A DNA stretch of 64,000 nt from Cytobacillus oceanisediminis (GCF_007830235.1 NZ_VLKI01000005.1:275571-339570); one strand, 5' to 3'; numbered from the stretch's first letter, positions 26,455 through 35,665 are shown. The notes: generated from the sequence alone by a model not told the origin. Numbers and translations: made by a program.

Positions 26455-26727
26455 TTGCAGGGCATGTACCGCTTCAGATTAAAAAAATTTATTATTTTAA
26501 ACTATGATTCACTCATTCTGCGTGTAACTGATTTCTACCAAAGAGCTGAGAAAAGTTGGGGCAATAATATTAAACAAGCGGCCAAAGTTGGAAATGTATT
26601 TTATCCGATTGCAGGAAATCAGAGTTTTACAAGGTTTAACATGTGCAGTGTATCCACATCAGCGGCAGAGAGATTCAAAAGATATTGCTGCATATCAAGA
26701 AGGAGCTCGATGAAAGAAGTGGTTTAA
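26455..26727 (+). CDS. unrecognised ORF or gene fragment
   Basis: A 90-codon frame with no convincing ribosome site. The middle (VTDFYQRAEKSWGNNIKQAA then KVGNVFYPIAGNQSFTRFN) looks like real protein sequence, but the ends do not, and a different frame continues in a protein-like way (VYPHQRQRDSKDIAAYQEGA). It is probably a decayed gene. I cannot name the family. The surrounding 26180-26994 holds no other gene I can support. Confidence 0.3.
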   Translation: MQGMYRFRLKKFIILNYDSLILRVTDFYQRAEKSWGNNIKQAAKVGNVFYPIAGNQSFTRFNMCSVSTSAAERFKRYCCISRRSSMKEVV

Positions 26728-27120
26728 CAGAAATGTTTGAAGTGAGTCATGTGGATGAACTGCCAGCCAAACAATAACACTTCATTGGGGAGAATAGAGC
26801 TGTGAGAAGGAAATGAAAAAATGTTTTTTTCTAATATCTCCTTAAAATTAGTTTTGGGGAGAGTGGATAATTTTGCTTTTAAAAGGTAAATCACCTTTAA
26901 TTAGTCGAATCTGTTTAACAAATTCCGTAAATCACTTACTTCATTCCAAGCAACCTCCCTCAATACACTTTGTTGTTATTAAAGAATTATTTTTTTGAGG
27001 AAGTTAGCGTTATGTCAGTGCAAAAAAGGGTTCTTAATTATGAAATTATTGGACAAAGATATAAGCAAATATAAAGGAAAAAAATATAATTATATTAGCT
27101 TTAAGTATGGAGGTGAAAAT

Positions 27121-27855
27121 ATGTCATATGAACACTATTGCTGTCTAGTTTGTCACAGCACCCCTTGTTGTTGTCCAAAGGGCATTCAAAAACTTCCGGG
27201 TTTTCATAGTAGTAAGGGACCTAAAGGAGAACGTGGTTTACGTGGAGTACAAGGCCCCCCAGGCCCTCGTGGAGTACAAGGCCCCCCAGGTCCTCGTGGA
27301 ATTACAGGCCCACGCGGACCCCAAGGGTTACCTGGAATTGCGGGCTCTAGCGCAATAATTCCATATGCATCTGGTACTCCTGTTACTCTTACAGGGATAT
27401 TGGGTGGAACAGTAAACACTGGAGCCCTCATTGGTTTTGGAATCAGTGCACCTTCAGTTAATATTAGCTCAGGAACCCTTACTCTTGGAGTGGGTGCTGG
27501 TAACATTCCAGATTTCGCATTTGTGGTTCCGCGTGCAGGAACGGTCACTTCAATATCTGGTTTCTTTAGTGTTACAGCAGGAGCAAATTTAGCTGAAACT
27601 GGAACAGTTATAGCACAATTATGGAGGGCACCTGCCGGCAGCAACACCTTTACACCAACAGGTGCTGAAGTCGAATTAGCACCATCTTTCGGTCCCGGGT
27701 TAGTAGGCGTTGGTGACACAGCATTTAATACCGCTGTAACTGCATTGCCTGTAACTGCAGGCCAAAAATTATTAATGGTTTTTTCTTTAGATTCAACTTC
27801 CACAGTAGCGGATGTCCTTATAGGGTTTGCAAGTGCTGGTGTGGCTATAAGTTAA
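27121..27855 (+). CDS. collagen-like exosporium/spore-surface protein (BclA-like)
   Basis: A 244-residue protein. A longer frame exists, but ATG 27121 has TGGAGGTGAAAAT just upstream. The N-terminus is Cys-rich ([16 protein letters not shown]). Residues 33-74 are 14 uninterrupted Gly-X-Y triplets (GPP, GPR, GVQ and so on) partly encoded by a direct repeat. Residues ~78-244 form a beta-rich Ala/Val/Thr domain resembling the C-terminal trimerisation domain of BclA-type proteins ([20 protein letters not shown]). Such proteins form hair-like filaments on spores. The Cys-rich leader may anchor it. Confidence 0.88.
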   Translation: MSYEHYCCLVCHSTPCCCPKGIQKLPGFHSSKGPKGERGLRGVQGPPGPRGVQGPPGPRGITGPRGPQGLPGIAGSSAIIPYASGTPVTLTGILGGTVNTGALIGFGISAPSVNISSGTLTLGVGAGNIPDFAFVVPRAGTVTSISGFFSVTAGANLAETGTVIAQLWRAPAGSNTFTPTGAEVELAPSFGPGLVGVGDTAFNTAVTALPVTAGQKLLMVFSLDSTSTVADVLIGFASAGVAIS

Positions 27856-27927
27856 CGTAATAGTCCTTTGAAAATTCTTTAAACCTGCAAGTTCTATGTC
27901 TTAGGACTGTAACCTTAAAGCAAACTA

Positions 27928-27960
27928 AAAAGCTCCTCTGATTCGAGAGGAGCTTTTGTA
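27928..27960 (+). terminator. terminator of the collagen-like gene
   Basis: AAAAGCTCCTCT / AGAGGAGCTTTT (27928-27939 and 27946-27957), loop GATTCG, then a short T-rich tail. The next 470 bases (27961-28431) hold nothing I can support beyond a 40-codon minus-strand frame. Confidence 0.88.
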
Positions 27961-28431
27961 ATTTTACTTAACGGATATTGACCGAACGAAGACTTACTAA
28001 GTGTTGTGTATCCGCCGTTATTATTATCGTTTTTTAAATGTATACTCACAAAAAACCTCTAGAGATCTTCTTGTTTAGTCAAAGGATCTTTTATGTTTTC
28101 AATAATTCAAAACTCATTCTTAACACTTTTCACAGTGCCATTCAAAAGGGCAAATCGTCTTTTACTATCGTCTTTATCTATTTATCATCTTCATTGATAT
28201 TATTTTCCTCATTCTAGATACCTTCTTAAAAATGGTATCCCACTCCCAGATATTTGGATTCACTTGTATGCCTTTATGGAGATCTGCAGAAAACATTAAC
28301 TTCCAAAACTTCAACCTAGTAGATGAAATCAATAGAGCCTGCTAATCTGTTTATGAGCATTTACTAATAAATAATCAAACTTGGTGTATTGGTGACAGGG
28401 CTATTTTTATTAGAAAATAAAATCCATCATA

Positions 28432-28617
28432 TTAGGTACTGATGGATTTGCAGTTCGGACAGGTTATAACCTTTTCCGGCTTAAATTTAATTTTTTTCAA
28501 ATCTTTCTTAGTGAAGGTGGTAAAGGCATTGTATGTAAATCCGCATACACAGGTGTTTTGATCCTTTACGATGTGCACTAAATTCGACTCCTTGCTTAGT
28601 ACTGTTGGATAAATCAT
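28432..28617 (-). CDS. small Cys-rich (zinc-ribbon-like) protein
   Basis: A 61-residue protein with two Cys pairs, CVC at residues 23-25 and CPNC at 53-56, spaced as in a small zinc ribbon, and a Lys-rich middle. ATG 28617 follows AGAAGGGTGAAAA, a good ribosome site that lies 27 bases after the 3' end of a c-di-GMP-I aptamer on the same strand. I do not recognise the family. The leader suggests c-di-GMP control of translation or transcript level. Confidence 0.72.
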   Translation of the reverse strand: MIYPTVLSKESNLVHIVKDQNTCVCGFTYNAFTTFTKKDLKKIKFKPEKVITCPNCKSIST

Positions 28618-28643
28618 TTTTCACCCTTCTTATAGTTGAATTA

Positions 28644-28736
28644 GGCAAATGGTGACCTAAATGCAGCCCGGCTGCCATGACTTTTGAACGTTTTAGGCCC
28701 GTGGCTTTGCGTCTCCCACTTTCGTGGAATTTGCCC
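28644..28736 (-). ncRNA. cyclic di-GMP-I (GEMM) riboswitch aptamer
   Basis: Read on the minus strand: P1 closes with GGGCAAAT / ATTTGCC at the two ends. P2 is CCAC-GAAA-GTGG with a GNRA tetraloop. The hallmark AGACGCAAAGCC follows, then GGCCTAAAACG (tetraloop receptor and P3 side), and the 3' domain GGCAGCCGGGCTGC ends in TTAGGTCACC. All conserved blocks of the class I c-di-GMP aptamer are present in order. No terminator hairpin lies between it and the Shine-Dalgarno of the 61-residue protein, so translational control is more likely than attenuation. Confidence 0.93.
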
Positions 28737-28831
28737 AGTTGAAATAATATCATAAAATGGATGAAAAAACATACATTGCCGGTATTTGTAATAGAAACAC
28801 AAAACAGTTTACAATGAGATTTGGTGAAACA

Positions 28832-28866
28832 CAAAAAACCCCGTTCAATGAAGAACGAGGTTTTGT
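28832..28866 (-). terminator. terminator of the DUF4257-like gene
   Basis: On the minus strand AAAACCTCGTTC pairs with GAACGGGGTTTT across TTCATT, ending in TTTTTTG. The plus-strand copy is also hairpin-forming. Confidence 0.85.
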
Positions 28867-28891
28867 CTATATAAAATCTTTCTGCTCATCT

Positions 28892-29176
28892 CTATTCTTT
28901 ATGCCTGATTTTTAAGAATTCGAGACATGTCAGCAGTGCATCTCCTCCAAATCCTGCAATAACAGAAAGGAGTACAACCCTTATGGTAGAATCAGGATCT
29001 GAAGAAACGACCAAAAAAACAGCCGCCAAAGCCCCCATGATAACTTCTTCCAAGACCCCCAGATAGATGAATTTCTTTGTCCTCCGAGGTTTTACCATTT
29101 TGCCTTCTTTCCGGATATGTCCAACAACACCGACCAGCCCACCAATCAACAAAGCGAAGGTAATGTTCAAAAACAT
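28892..29176 (-). CDS. small membrane protein, DUF4257-like
   Basis: A 94-residue protein with an N-terminal hydrophobic helix (LNITFALLIGGLVGVVGH), a basic loop (KMVKPRRTKKFIYLG) and two further hydrophobic stretches (VIMGALAAVFLVVS and VVLLSVIAGFGGDALL). From memory this pattern belongs to DUF4257, small membrane proteins of bacilli with no known function. ATG 29176 is preceded by AGGAGTGTGAAGAACAA. Monocistronic. Confidence 0.78.
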   Translation of the reverse strand: MFLNITFALLIGGLVGVVGHIRKEGKMVKPRRTKKFIYLGVLEEVIMGALAAVFLVVSSDPDSTIRVVLLSVIAGFGGDALLTCLEFLKIRHKE

Positions 29177-29399
29177 TTGTTCTTCACACTCCTAAAGTCG
29201 AGATTTTGGACAAGCGACCTTAGGTTGATTCTCGGTGTATTACCATTATATAGGAATCTGGTATAAATTAGTATGCATAAAAATACCGAATTTTCTGAAT
29301 AGTAAAATAGTTAAACATTACTGTAACTTCCTTCCAAATGAGAAGTAACTGTTACTATCGTATGATTTTATTCATAGCACCAGGTAATAAGAACTGTTC

Positions 29400-29597
29400 T
29401 TCTATGGGGTTCTGATCTAATTTCCGCTCCAGGCACTCAGCGAACGCGGGCGGTCCGGGAGCCTCCCGCAGGACCTTGAACCAGCTTCCTTGAATATACC
29501 CCGCACGAAGGAAATGCGAATGCATTTTCGAGCATCTCGTGCCTTCCACTCCTTTCAAAAGGGTGCTAAAATCAACGACAAGCTTTAACACAGCATT
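29400..29597 (+). repeat. family A MITE-like repeat, copy 4 (shortened)
   Basis: It contains TTTCCGCTCCAGGCACTCAG, CGAACGCGGGCGGTC, CCGCAGGACCTTGAA, ACCCCGCACGAAGGAAATGC and GTGCCTTCCACTCC, then GGTGCTAAAATCAACGACAA and GCTTTAACACAG. It lacks the ~45-bp middle (the GTGGGGTCTCCCTT block) seen in other copies. Confidence 0.85.
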
Positions 29598-29648
29598 TTT
29601 AAAATGGCAAAAAAAGCAAACATAGGATGCTTGCTTTTTGAAAGTCTA

Positions 29649-30272
29649 TTAATGGATATGGCGATATACACCAATTACCTTGCCCAGGATGGATACATTG
29701 CGAAGGATAATAGGTTCCATCGTAGAATTTTCAGGCTGGAGGCGTACATAATCTTTCTCTTTGAAAAATCGTTTAACTGTCGCTTCGTCTTCTTCAGTCA
29801 TGGCAACAACTATATCTCCGTTATTAGCTGTGCTTTGCTGCTTAACGATCACATAGTCACCATCAAGAATGCCTGCCTCAATCATACTTTCTCCCATAAT
29901 TTCAAGCATGAATACATGTTCGTCAGCTGGAGCCAGCCTTTCTGGAAGAGGGAAGTATTCCTCCACATTTTCAATCGCGGTAATCGGCTGGCCGGCAGTA
30001 ACTTTACCAACGATCGGCACGTTTACTGCGCTAACCTTTGGAATGTGCGAAGACTCGTCCAAATCCAAAATCTCAATGGCGCGCGGCTTAGTAGGGTCCC
30101 TGCGGATTAAACCTTTGCTTTCGAGCCTTGCGAGATGGCCGTGGACAGTGGAGCTGGAAGCAAGTCCAACTGCTTCTCCAATCTCTCTAACCGAAGGCGG
30201 ATAGCCTCTCAGTTTTACTTCTTCTTTAATAAATTCCAATATATCTTGCTGCCTTTTTGATAATTTCACCAT
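29649..30272 (-). CDS. lexA: SOS repressor LexA
   Basis: A 207-residue LexA. The frame extends upstream, but ATG 30272 aligns with B. subtilis (MxKLSKRQ) and has CGAGGTGCG upstream. The winged HTH is at residues 1-65 ([20 protein letters not shown] then [12 protein letters not shown]). The self-cleavage site is Ala93-Gly94 (KVTAGQP), with the catalytic Ser129 (MGESM) and Lys167 (TVKRF). RecA filaments stimulate its cleavage, releasing SOS genes. It is divergent from yneA, with three LexA boxes between. Confidence 0.97.
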   Translation of the reverse strand: MVKLSKRQQDILEFIKEEVKLRGYPPSVREIGEAVGLASSSTVHGHLARLESKGLIRRDPTKPRAIEILDLDESSHIPKVSAVNVPIVGKVTAGQPITAIENVEEYFPLPERLAPADEHVFMLEIMGESMIEAGILDGDYVIVKQQSTANNGDIVVAMTEEDEATVKRFFKEKDYVRLQPENSTMEPIILRNVSILGKVIGVYRHIH

Positions 30273-30332
30273 CTTAAACGCACCTCGTATGATTTTCTTT
30301 GCCTTCATTATAGCATCAATTACCAGCTGATA

Positions 30333-30346
30333 CAAACATAAGTTCG
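30333..30346 (+). promoter_or_regulatory. LexA (SOS) box 1
   Basis: CAAACATAAGTTCG compared with the Bacillus consensus CGAACRNRYGTTCG has two mismatches. It is the box nearest to lexA. Confidence 0.7.
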
Positions 30347-30354
30347 AATTTTCG

Positions 30355-30384
30355 TTGACATAAAACAAACGTTCGGTCTATAAT
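30355..30384 (+). promoter_or_regulatory. yneA promoter with LexA box 2 inside
   Basis: TTGACA (30355-30360) and TATAAT (30379-30384) are separated by 18 bp. LexA box 2, AAAACAAACGTTCG (30362-30375, two mismatches), fills the spacer, so bound LexA must exclude RNA polymerase. Confidence 0.85.
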
Positions 30385-30398
30385 AAAAATATCAAATG

Positions 30399-30412
30399 CG
30401 AACATACATTCT
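30399..30412 (+). promoter_or_regulatory. LexA (SOS) box 3
   Basis: CGAACATACATTCT has two mismatches to the consensus. It lies downstream of the yneA -10, where it would act as a roadblock. Confidence 0.75.
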
Positions 30413-30429
30413 AACAGAGGTGTTAAATA

Positions 30430-30762
30430 ATGATGAAGAAATTGTGGGATTCTTATTCTTATGCTATTATTCTATTCGTTTTAAGCTTGGCAGCATCTTT
30501 AATATTAGTTTTGCAAATGGAAACACCGGATAGCGAGAAGTTTGTAAAAGTCACTATATCAGAGGGTGACTCCCTTTGGGAAATCGCTGAAGATTTCTCA
30601 GCTGAACATTCACTTTCAGCCGATGAATTTATCAACTGGGTAGAACAAAACAATGGAATAGCTGGAGGAAGAATTTTTCCTGGTGATGAAATTGTTATCC
30701 CTGTTAAAGCTGCTGAAGGTCAGCCATATACCGAGCTTGCTAGTTCTGAACTGAATGAATAG
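30430..30762 (+). CDS. yneA: SOS cell-division inhibitor YneA
   Basis: A 110-residue protein with a short cytoplasmic N-terminus, a single membrane helix at about residues 10-29 (YAIILFVLSLAASLILVL) and an extracytoplasmic LysM-type domain (VTISEGDSLWEIAEDFS through RIFPGDEIVIPV). YneA blocks septum formation after DNA damage. The LysM domain contacts peptidoglycan. ATG 30430 follows AGAGGTG. It is strongly LexA-controlled and probably co-transcribed with yneB, 15 bp downstream, as in B. subtilis. Confidence 0.94.
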   Translation: MMKKLWDSYSYAIILFVLSLAASLILVLQMETPDSEKFVKVTISEGDSLWEIAEDFSAEHSLSADEFINWVEQNNGIAGGRIFPGDEIVIPVKAAEGQPYTELASSELNE

Positions 30763-30768
30763 TTATAA

Positions 30769-31424
<656 letters not shown>

Positions 31425-31425
<1 letters not shown>

Positions 31426-31457
31426 AGCACTTTTCTTGTCAAAAGTGCTCTTTTTTA
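31425..31457 (+). terminator. terminator of yneA-yneB
   Basis: GAGCACTTTT / AAAAGTGCTC (31425-31434 and 31441-31450), loop CTTGTC, then six T. The stem starts at the last base of the yneB stop codon. Confidence 0.92.
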
Positions 31458-31566
31458 GTATGATGGCATTTGAGTTTCAGTATTTTTAAAAGGTGAGACT
31501 TATAGCGTAACCAAACATTCGATTAGATTATCCAAAGGTAAACTTTTGATATAAAGGAGCTTAAGT

Positions 31567-31800
31567 ATGCTGCCAAAAGAAAAACTTGCTCGAATCAACG
31601 CACTGGCAAAGAAGGCGAAAGAATCCCGTTTAACTGAAGAAGAGGCAAAGGAACAATCATCACTCCGCCGGGAATATTTGGAGACGTTCCGCTCTTCGAT
31701 GCTGAACACGTTAAAAGGTGTGACGATCGTTGACCCTAAGGGCAATGACGTAACCCCTAAAAAACTGAAAGATCTTCAAGATAAAAACCGCCTTCATTAA
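31567..31800 (+). CDS. ynzC: YnzC (DUF896/UPF0291) protein
   Basis: A 77-residue protein: KEKLARINALAKKAKESRLT then EEEAKEQSSLRREYLETFRS, and the C-terminal VTIVDPKGNDVTPKKL. The family is a short helical hairpin; B. subtilis YnzC is SOS-linked by position but its role is unknown. ATG 31567 follows AAAGGAGC. It is a separate small unit between yneB and tkt. Confidence 0.94.
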   Translation: MLPKEKLARINALAKKAKESRLTEEEAKEQSSLRREYLETFRSSMLNTLKGVTIVDPKGNDVTPKKLKDLQDKNRLH

Positions 31801-31961
31801 TATCATAAATTGCAAGGGATACACATTCAGTTGTATTCCTTCTTTTAATAGAAAGCAGAGATTTCCACCTTGGCATAGTTTGCCGGCTATCTCCGCTTTT
31901 CTTTACATATGCCGGGTCTTTTTGTGTCAAAATAGTAACAAACCGGCTTTTTATCGCTGTC

Positions 31962-32105
31962 TTACGGGCAGTAAGACCCCCACTTCAAGACTCAGAGTAA
32001 TCGAAGGAGGATAAGTGGAAGTCAAACTGCCCGTAAAGGCCCGATTGGTTCAACTAACAATCAGTGGGGGATAAAGAACCCCCCACTGATTAAAGTTTCA
32101 CTTTA
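31962..32105 (+). repeat. family B palindromic repeat, copy 2
   Basis: A perfect 11-bp outer stem TTACGGGCAGT / ACTGCCCGTAA (31962-31972 and 32026-32036) encloses CCCCCACTT / AAGTGG. A second perfect 12-bp hairpin, AATCAGTGGGGG / CCCCCACTGATT, occupies 32059-32070 and 32080-32091, followed by AAAGTTTCACTTTATG. This is the uninterrupted form of the element at 12836-13032. It lies in the ynzC-tkt gap with no gene. Confidence 0.85.
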
Positions 32106-32161
32106 TGTCTTTTTCCTGACCCTATTGGTTGTGAAAAAAACAGACACCCGATAATATAAAA

Positions 32162-32178
32162 AGAGTAAGAATTACTCT
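32162..32178 (+). promoter_or_regulatory. inverted repeat just before the tkt Shine-Dalgarno
   Basis: AGAGTAA-GAA-TTACTCT is a perfect 7-bp inverted repeat with a 3-base spacer, ending a few bases before the ribosome site AAAGGATG. It could be an operator or a small leader hairpin. Confidence 0.4.
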
Positions 32179-32194
32179 CGAAAGGATGTATTGA

Positions 32195-34201
32195 ATGTTT
32201 AATCAAACAGATGAACTATCCATCAGTTCCATTCGTACTTTATCAATCGACGCCATTGAAAAGGCGAATTCCGGCCATCCAGGCATGCCAATGGGAGCCG
32301 CGCCAATGGCTTATACACTTTGGACACGCTTCATGAACCACAATCCTAATAACCCAGAATGGTTCAACCGTGACCGTTTCGTCCTTTCAGCGGGACATGG
32401 CTCCATGTTATTGTATAGCCTCTTACATTTATCAGGCTATGATGTATCAATGGAAGATATTAAGCAGTTCAGACAATGGGGAAGCAAGACTCCTGGCCAC
32501 CCGGAATTCGGGCACACTCCTGGTGTTGATGCAACAACTGGCCCATTAGGGCAGGGAATTGCAATGGCTGTTGGTATGGCAATGGCTGAACGCCACCTGG
32601 CTGCAACTTACAATAAGGACAATTTCAATTTGGTTGACCACTATACATATAGCATTTGCGGAGATGGAGACCTTATGGAAGGTGTTTCTGCGGAAGCTGC
32701 TTCACTTGCAGGCCACTTAAAGCTTGGAAGACTAGTTGTTCTTTATGATTCAAATGACATTTCACTTGATGGGGATTTGGATAAATCCTTCTCTGAAAGT
32801 GTAGAACAGCGCTTCAAATCTTATGGCTGGCAGTACATCCGGGTTGAAGACGGCAATGACCTTCACGAAATCGCTAAAGCGATCGAGGAAGCGAAACAAG
32901 ACGAAAACCGTCCAACTATGATCGAAGTTAAAACTGTAATCGGCTACGGTTCACCAAACAAATCAGGTAAATCTGATGTACACGGAGCTCCGCTTGGTGC
33001 TGATGAACTTAAATTGACTAAAGAAGCTTACAAGTGGACTTTTGAAGAAGACTTCCATGTACCTGAAGAAGTATATGATCACTTCAAACAGCAAGTAGCT
33101 GAAAATGGTTCTAAAAAGCAGCAGGAATGGGAAGATCTTTTTGCTCAGTACAAAGAAAAATATCCTGAACTCGGCCAGCAGCTTGAGCAAGCAATTAACG
33201 GCGAGCTTACTGAAGGCTGGGATAAAGACATTCCTGTTTATGAAGAAGGAAAGAGCCTTGCAAGCCGCGCTTCCTCAGGGGAAGTATTAAATGCAATCGC
33301 ACAAAACCTTCCTTCATTCTTTGGTGGATCTGCGGACCTTGCAGGATCCAACAAAACAATGATCAAAGGCACAGGCGACTTTACTCCGGAATCATTTGAA
33401 GGCCGCAATATCTGGTTCGGTGTCCGTGAATTTGCTATGGGTGCTGCATTAAATGGTATGGCGCTTCATGGCGGATTAAAAGTATTCGGAGGAACTTTCT
33501 TCGTATTCTCTGATTACCTTCGTCCGGCCATACGTTTGGCTGCACTTATGAATCTTCCTGTCACGTATGTATTTACACATGACAGTATTGCGGTTGGTGA
33601 AGACGGCCCTACACATGAGCCTGTTGAACAGCTTGCTGCATTGCGCGCAATGCCAAACCTTTCTGTAGTCCGCCCTGCTGATGGAAACGAAACAGCAGCT
33701 GCTTGGAAAACAGCAATCGAATCAACAAACAAGCCAACTGCTTTAGTATTGACTCGCCAAAACCTTCCTACATTAAAAGGAACAGATTCAGCGGCATACG
33801 AAGGCGTTAAGAAAGGTGCTTATGTTGTTTCACCGGCTTCAAATGATAAAGCAGATGTACTACTGCTTGCTGCTGGATCAGAAGTTAGCCTTGCTGTTGA
33901 AGCACAAAAGGCGCTTGAAGGTGAAGGAATCCATGCATCTGTTGTCAGCATGCCTGCTTGGGACCGCTTCGAAGCTCAATCCAAAGAGTACAAAGAAAGC
34001 GTCATTCCAAAGGCTGTGAAGAAGAGACTTGCCATCGAAATGGGATCTTCTCTTGGCTGGCACCGCTACGCTGGAGACGAAGGCGATGTTCTTGCCATCG
34101 ATACATTCGGCGCATCTGCACCAGGCGAAAAGATCATGGAAGAATACGGCTTCACAGTAGATAACGTAGTTGCACGCGTAAAAGCATTGCTACAAGGATA
34201 A
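32195..34201 (+). CDS. tkt: transketolase
   Basis: A 668-residue transketolase of the pentose phosphate pathway, which moves two-carbon ketol units using thiamine diphosphate. The ThDP motif is [22 protein letters not shown], with ND further on, after the N-terminal [18 protein letters not shown]. The central domain has [20 protein letters not shown] and [20 protein letters not shown]. The C-terminal domain ends in [13 protein letters not shown] 32195 follows GAAAGGATG. It is monocistronic with its own terminator; the lexA-yneAB-ynzC-tkt-sirA-yneF order is conserved. Confidence 0.98.
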   Translation: MFNQTDELSISSIRTLSIDAIEKANSGHPGMPMGAAPMAYTLWTRFMNHNPNNPEWFNRDRFVLSAGHGSMLLYSLLHLSGYDVSMEDIKQFRQWGSKTPGHPEFGHTPGVDATTGPLGQGIAMAVGMAMAERHLAATYNKDNFNLVDHYTYSICGDGDLMEGVSAEAASLAGHLKLGRLVVLYDSNDISLDGDLDKSFSESVEQRFKSYGWQYIRVEDGNDLHEIAKAIEEAKQDENRPTMIEVKTVIGYGSPNKSGKSDVHGAPLGADELKLTKEAYKWTFEEDFHVPEEVYDHFKQQVAENGSKKQQEWEDLFAQYKEKYPELGQQLEQAINGELTEGWDKDIPVYEEGKSLASRASSGEVLNAIAQNLPSFFGGSADLAGSNKTMIKGTGDFTPESFEGRNIWFGVREFAMGAALNGMALHGGLKVFGGTFFVFSDYLRPAIRLAALMNLPVTYVFTHDSIAVGEDGPTHEPVEQLAALRAMPNLSVVRPADGNETAAAWKTAIESTNKPTALVLTRQNLPTLKGTDSAAYEGVKKGAYVVSPASNDKADVLLLAAGSEVSLAVEAQKALEGEGIHASVVSMPAWDRFEAQSKEYKESVIPKAVKKRLAIEMGSSLGWHRYAGDEGDVLAIDTFGASAPGEKIMEEYGFTVDNVVARVKALLQG

Positions 34202-34215
34202 CAAAATGACTTTAG

Positions 34216-34246
34216 AGGAAGAGCTGAGAGGCTCTTCCTTTTTTTG
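34216..34246 (+). terminator. terminator of tkt
   Basis: AGGAAGAGC / GCTCTTCCT (34216-34224 and 34231-34239), loop TGAGAG, followed by TTTTTT. Confidence 0.93.
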
Positions 34247-34319
34247 TTTTGGAAAGGGTGGGACGGCGAAGATGATTGGTGGATGGCAGCAAGTGTTTCA
34301 GCAAGGAATTGGCAAAAGT

Positions 34320-34762
34320 CAGAGAAGATCGTCGTAATGGATGGCGAACAATAGAGTGGGGAAAGTCGTCATAGAGGGTTTATGTTGACCTTATTGGATA
34401 AAAGAAAGGAAAAAACGGCGTCATAGAGGGTTTATGCAGACCTTATTGGATAGAAAAAAGGGAAAAACGACGTCATAGACCGTTCATGTCGACCTTATTG
34501 GATAGAAGAAAGGGAAAAACGACGTCATAGAGCATCCATGTCGACCTTATTGGATAGAAGAAAGGAAAAAACGTTGTCATAGAGGGTTTATGCAGACCTT
34601 ATAGGATAGAAAAAAGGAAAAACGTCGTTATAGAGGGTTTATGTTGACCTTATTGGATAGAAGAAAGGAAAAAACGGCGTCATGAAGCGTTCATGTCGAC
34701 TTTATTAGGTAGAAGATATGCAAAAACGTCTTCATGAAGAGTTTTTGACGGCCCAGAATGTG
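34320..34762 (+). repeat. ~52-bp tandem repeat array downstream of tkt
   Basis: Seven or more units start with GTCATAGAGGGTTTATG at 34368, 34420, 34472, 34524, 34576, 34627 and 34679 (spacing 52, 52, 52, 52, 51, 52). The constant part is GACCTTATTGGATAGAAGAA followed by A-rich AGGAAAAAACG. The part after GTCATAGA varies (GGGTTTATG, CCGTTCATG, GCATCCATG). No unit encodes a conserved peptide, and no gene is supported in 34250-35141. Confidence 0.88.
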
Positions 34763-35141
34763 AATATGAATATGATAGAGTGGATTGTCGTCTTAGTAAT
34801 TAAAAAGACCATTTTAGGATGTGAAAGAATGATTGCTTTTTCTGCATAAGGCCGAGCAGCATTTTAAATAATAGAAAGTACACATCAAATAATACCCCAA
34901 ATACAGGATTTCCTGCCATTAAAACAGGGAAAAAGCTAATATAAAAGTAAATTTTCATGCACTCAATAAAGAAGTCGAAATAGCAGTAAAAAATGTTAAT
35001 CTCCCACCAAGAATCCTCATAATGATCCGATTTCCACGCATTCGACAAAATTAGTGAAAGTTTTTGACATCTTCAGACAGATTCCTTATTTTTGTTTCCT
35101 TATAATTGAAAGAAATGGATAGTCCCGGAAGGAGGGGCCGA

Positions 35142-35579
35142 ATGAGAGCTTATCAACTGTATTTAATAGAAGATGAATTTGCGTCCCATTATTTTGGAAG
35201 AGAGCGTATGTTTTTTCAGTTGTTTGAGGAGTTTGAGCATTCGTCCGGTGAAATGAAGTCTATTCTTTCGAAACAGATCGATTTTGTCACAAAAACAATC
35301 CCGGGGTTACGGTTACATCAATATATTCACCAGCAGCTTCAAAGGAAAAAGGACTTTTTCATAAAAAAAAGTGCATACTATATAGAAATGAATAAAAAAA
35401 GCAAGGCGAAGCTTGAAGTGTTTGATCGGTGTCTGGTTTTAGAAGCGGCAGGCAGCTATGAGGCTGAGACGGTATTTTTCGAGGTGCTGCGAAAAAGCGA
35501 GTCTTCCTTCCTGGCTGTTGATCTTCAGCATCACCGCTACGGGTGGCTAAAACCGATAAAAGAAAGAAAATTCGTCTAA
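35142..35579 (+). CDS. sirA: sporulation inhibitor of replication SirA
   Basis: A 145-residue protein. The frame extends 12 codons upstream, but ATG 35142 follows GGAAGGAGGGG. It shares with B. subtilis SirA (YneE) the start YLIEDEFASHYFGRE, a glutamine-rich helical middle and the very conserved C-terminus GSYEAETVFFEVLRKSE then RYGWLKPIKERKFV. SirA binds domain I of DnaA and blocks new rounds of replication as cells commit to sporulation. It is expected to be under Spo0A~P control, but I did not find a certain 0A box. yneF lies 86 bp downstream. Confidence 0.93.
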   Translation: MRAYQLYLIEDEFASHYFGRERMFFQLFEEFEHSSGEMKSILSKQIDFVTKTIPGLRLHQYIHQQLQRKKDFFIKKSAYYIEMNKKSKAKLEVFDRCLVLEAAGSYEAETVFFEVLRKSESSFLAVDLQHHRYGWLKPIKERKFV

Positions 35580-35665
35580 AATAAGAGAAAAAATGAAGCA
35601 AATATTGTATAATAACCTTTGGTCTAGTACACTGTATGATAGACAACATGAAGGAGGAAGTATTT

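Noticed and set aside
27204..27803. 199-codon open frame antisense to the collagen-like gene
   Set aside because: Open because of the Gly/Pro-rich codon pattern on the other strand. No ribosome site, and the + strand protein has clear Gly-X-Y structure and its own Shine-Dalgarno.
28240..28370. 40-codon minus-strand frame downstream of the 61-residue gene (VNPNIWEWDTIFKKV)
   Set aside because: Protein-like in part, but too short and without a ribosome site; possibly a gene scrap.
28508..28834. 108-codon minus-strand frame covering the riboswitch
   Set aside because: It overlaps the conserved c-di-GMP aptamer and the better-supported 61-residue gene in another frame.
34320..34762. Tandem array as a CRISPR
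   Set aside because: Units follow each other with no unique spacers. The whole 52-bp unit repeats, variation is among a few shared variants, and no cas genes are near.
34800..35048. 82-codon minus-strand frame, hydrophobic
   Set aside because: Starts with TTG without a Shine-Dalgarno. Phe/Tyr-rich hydrophobicity is expected from AT-rich noncoding DNA, and there is no counterpart between tkt and sirA in B. subtilis as I remember it.
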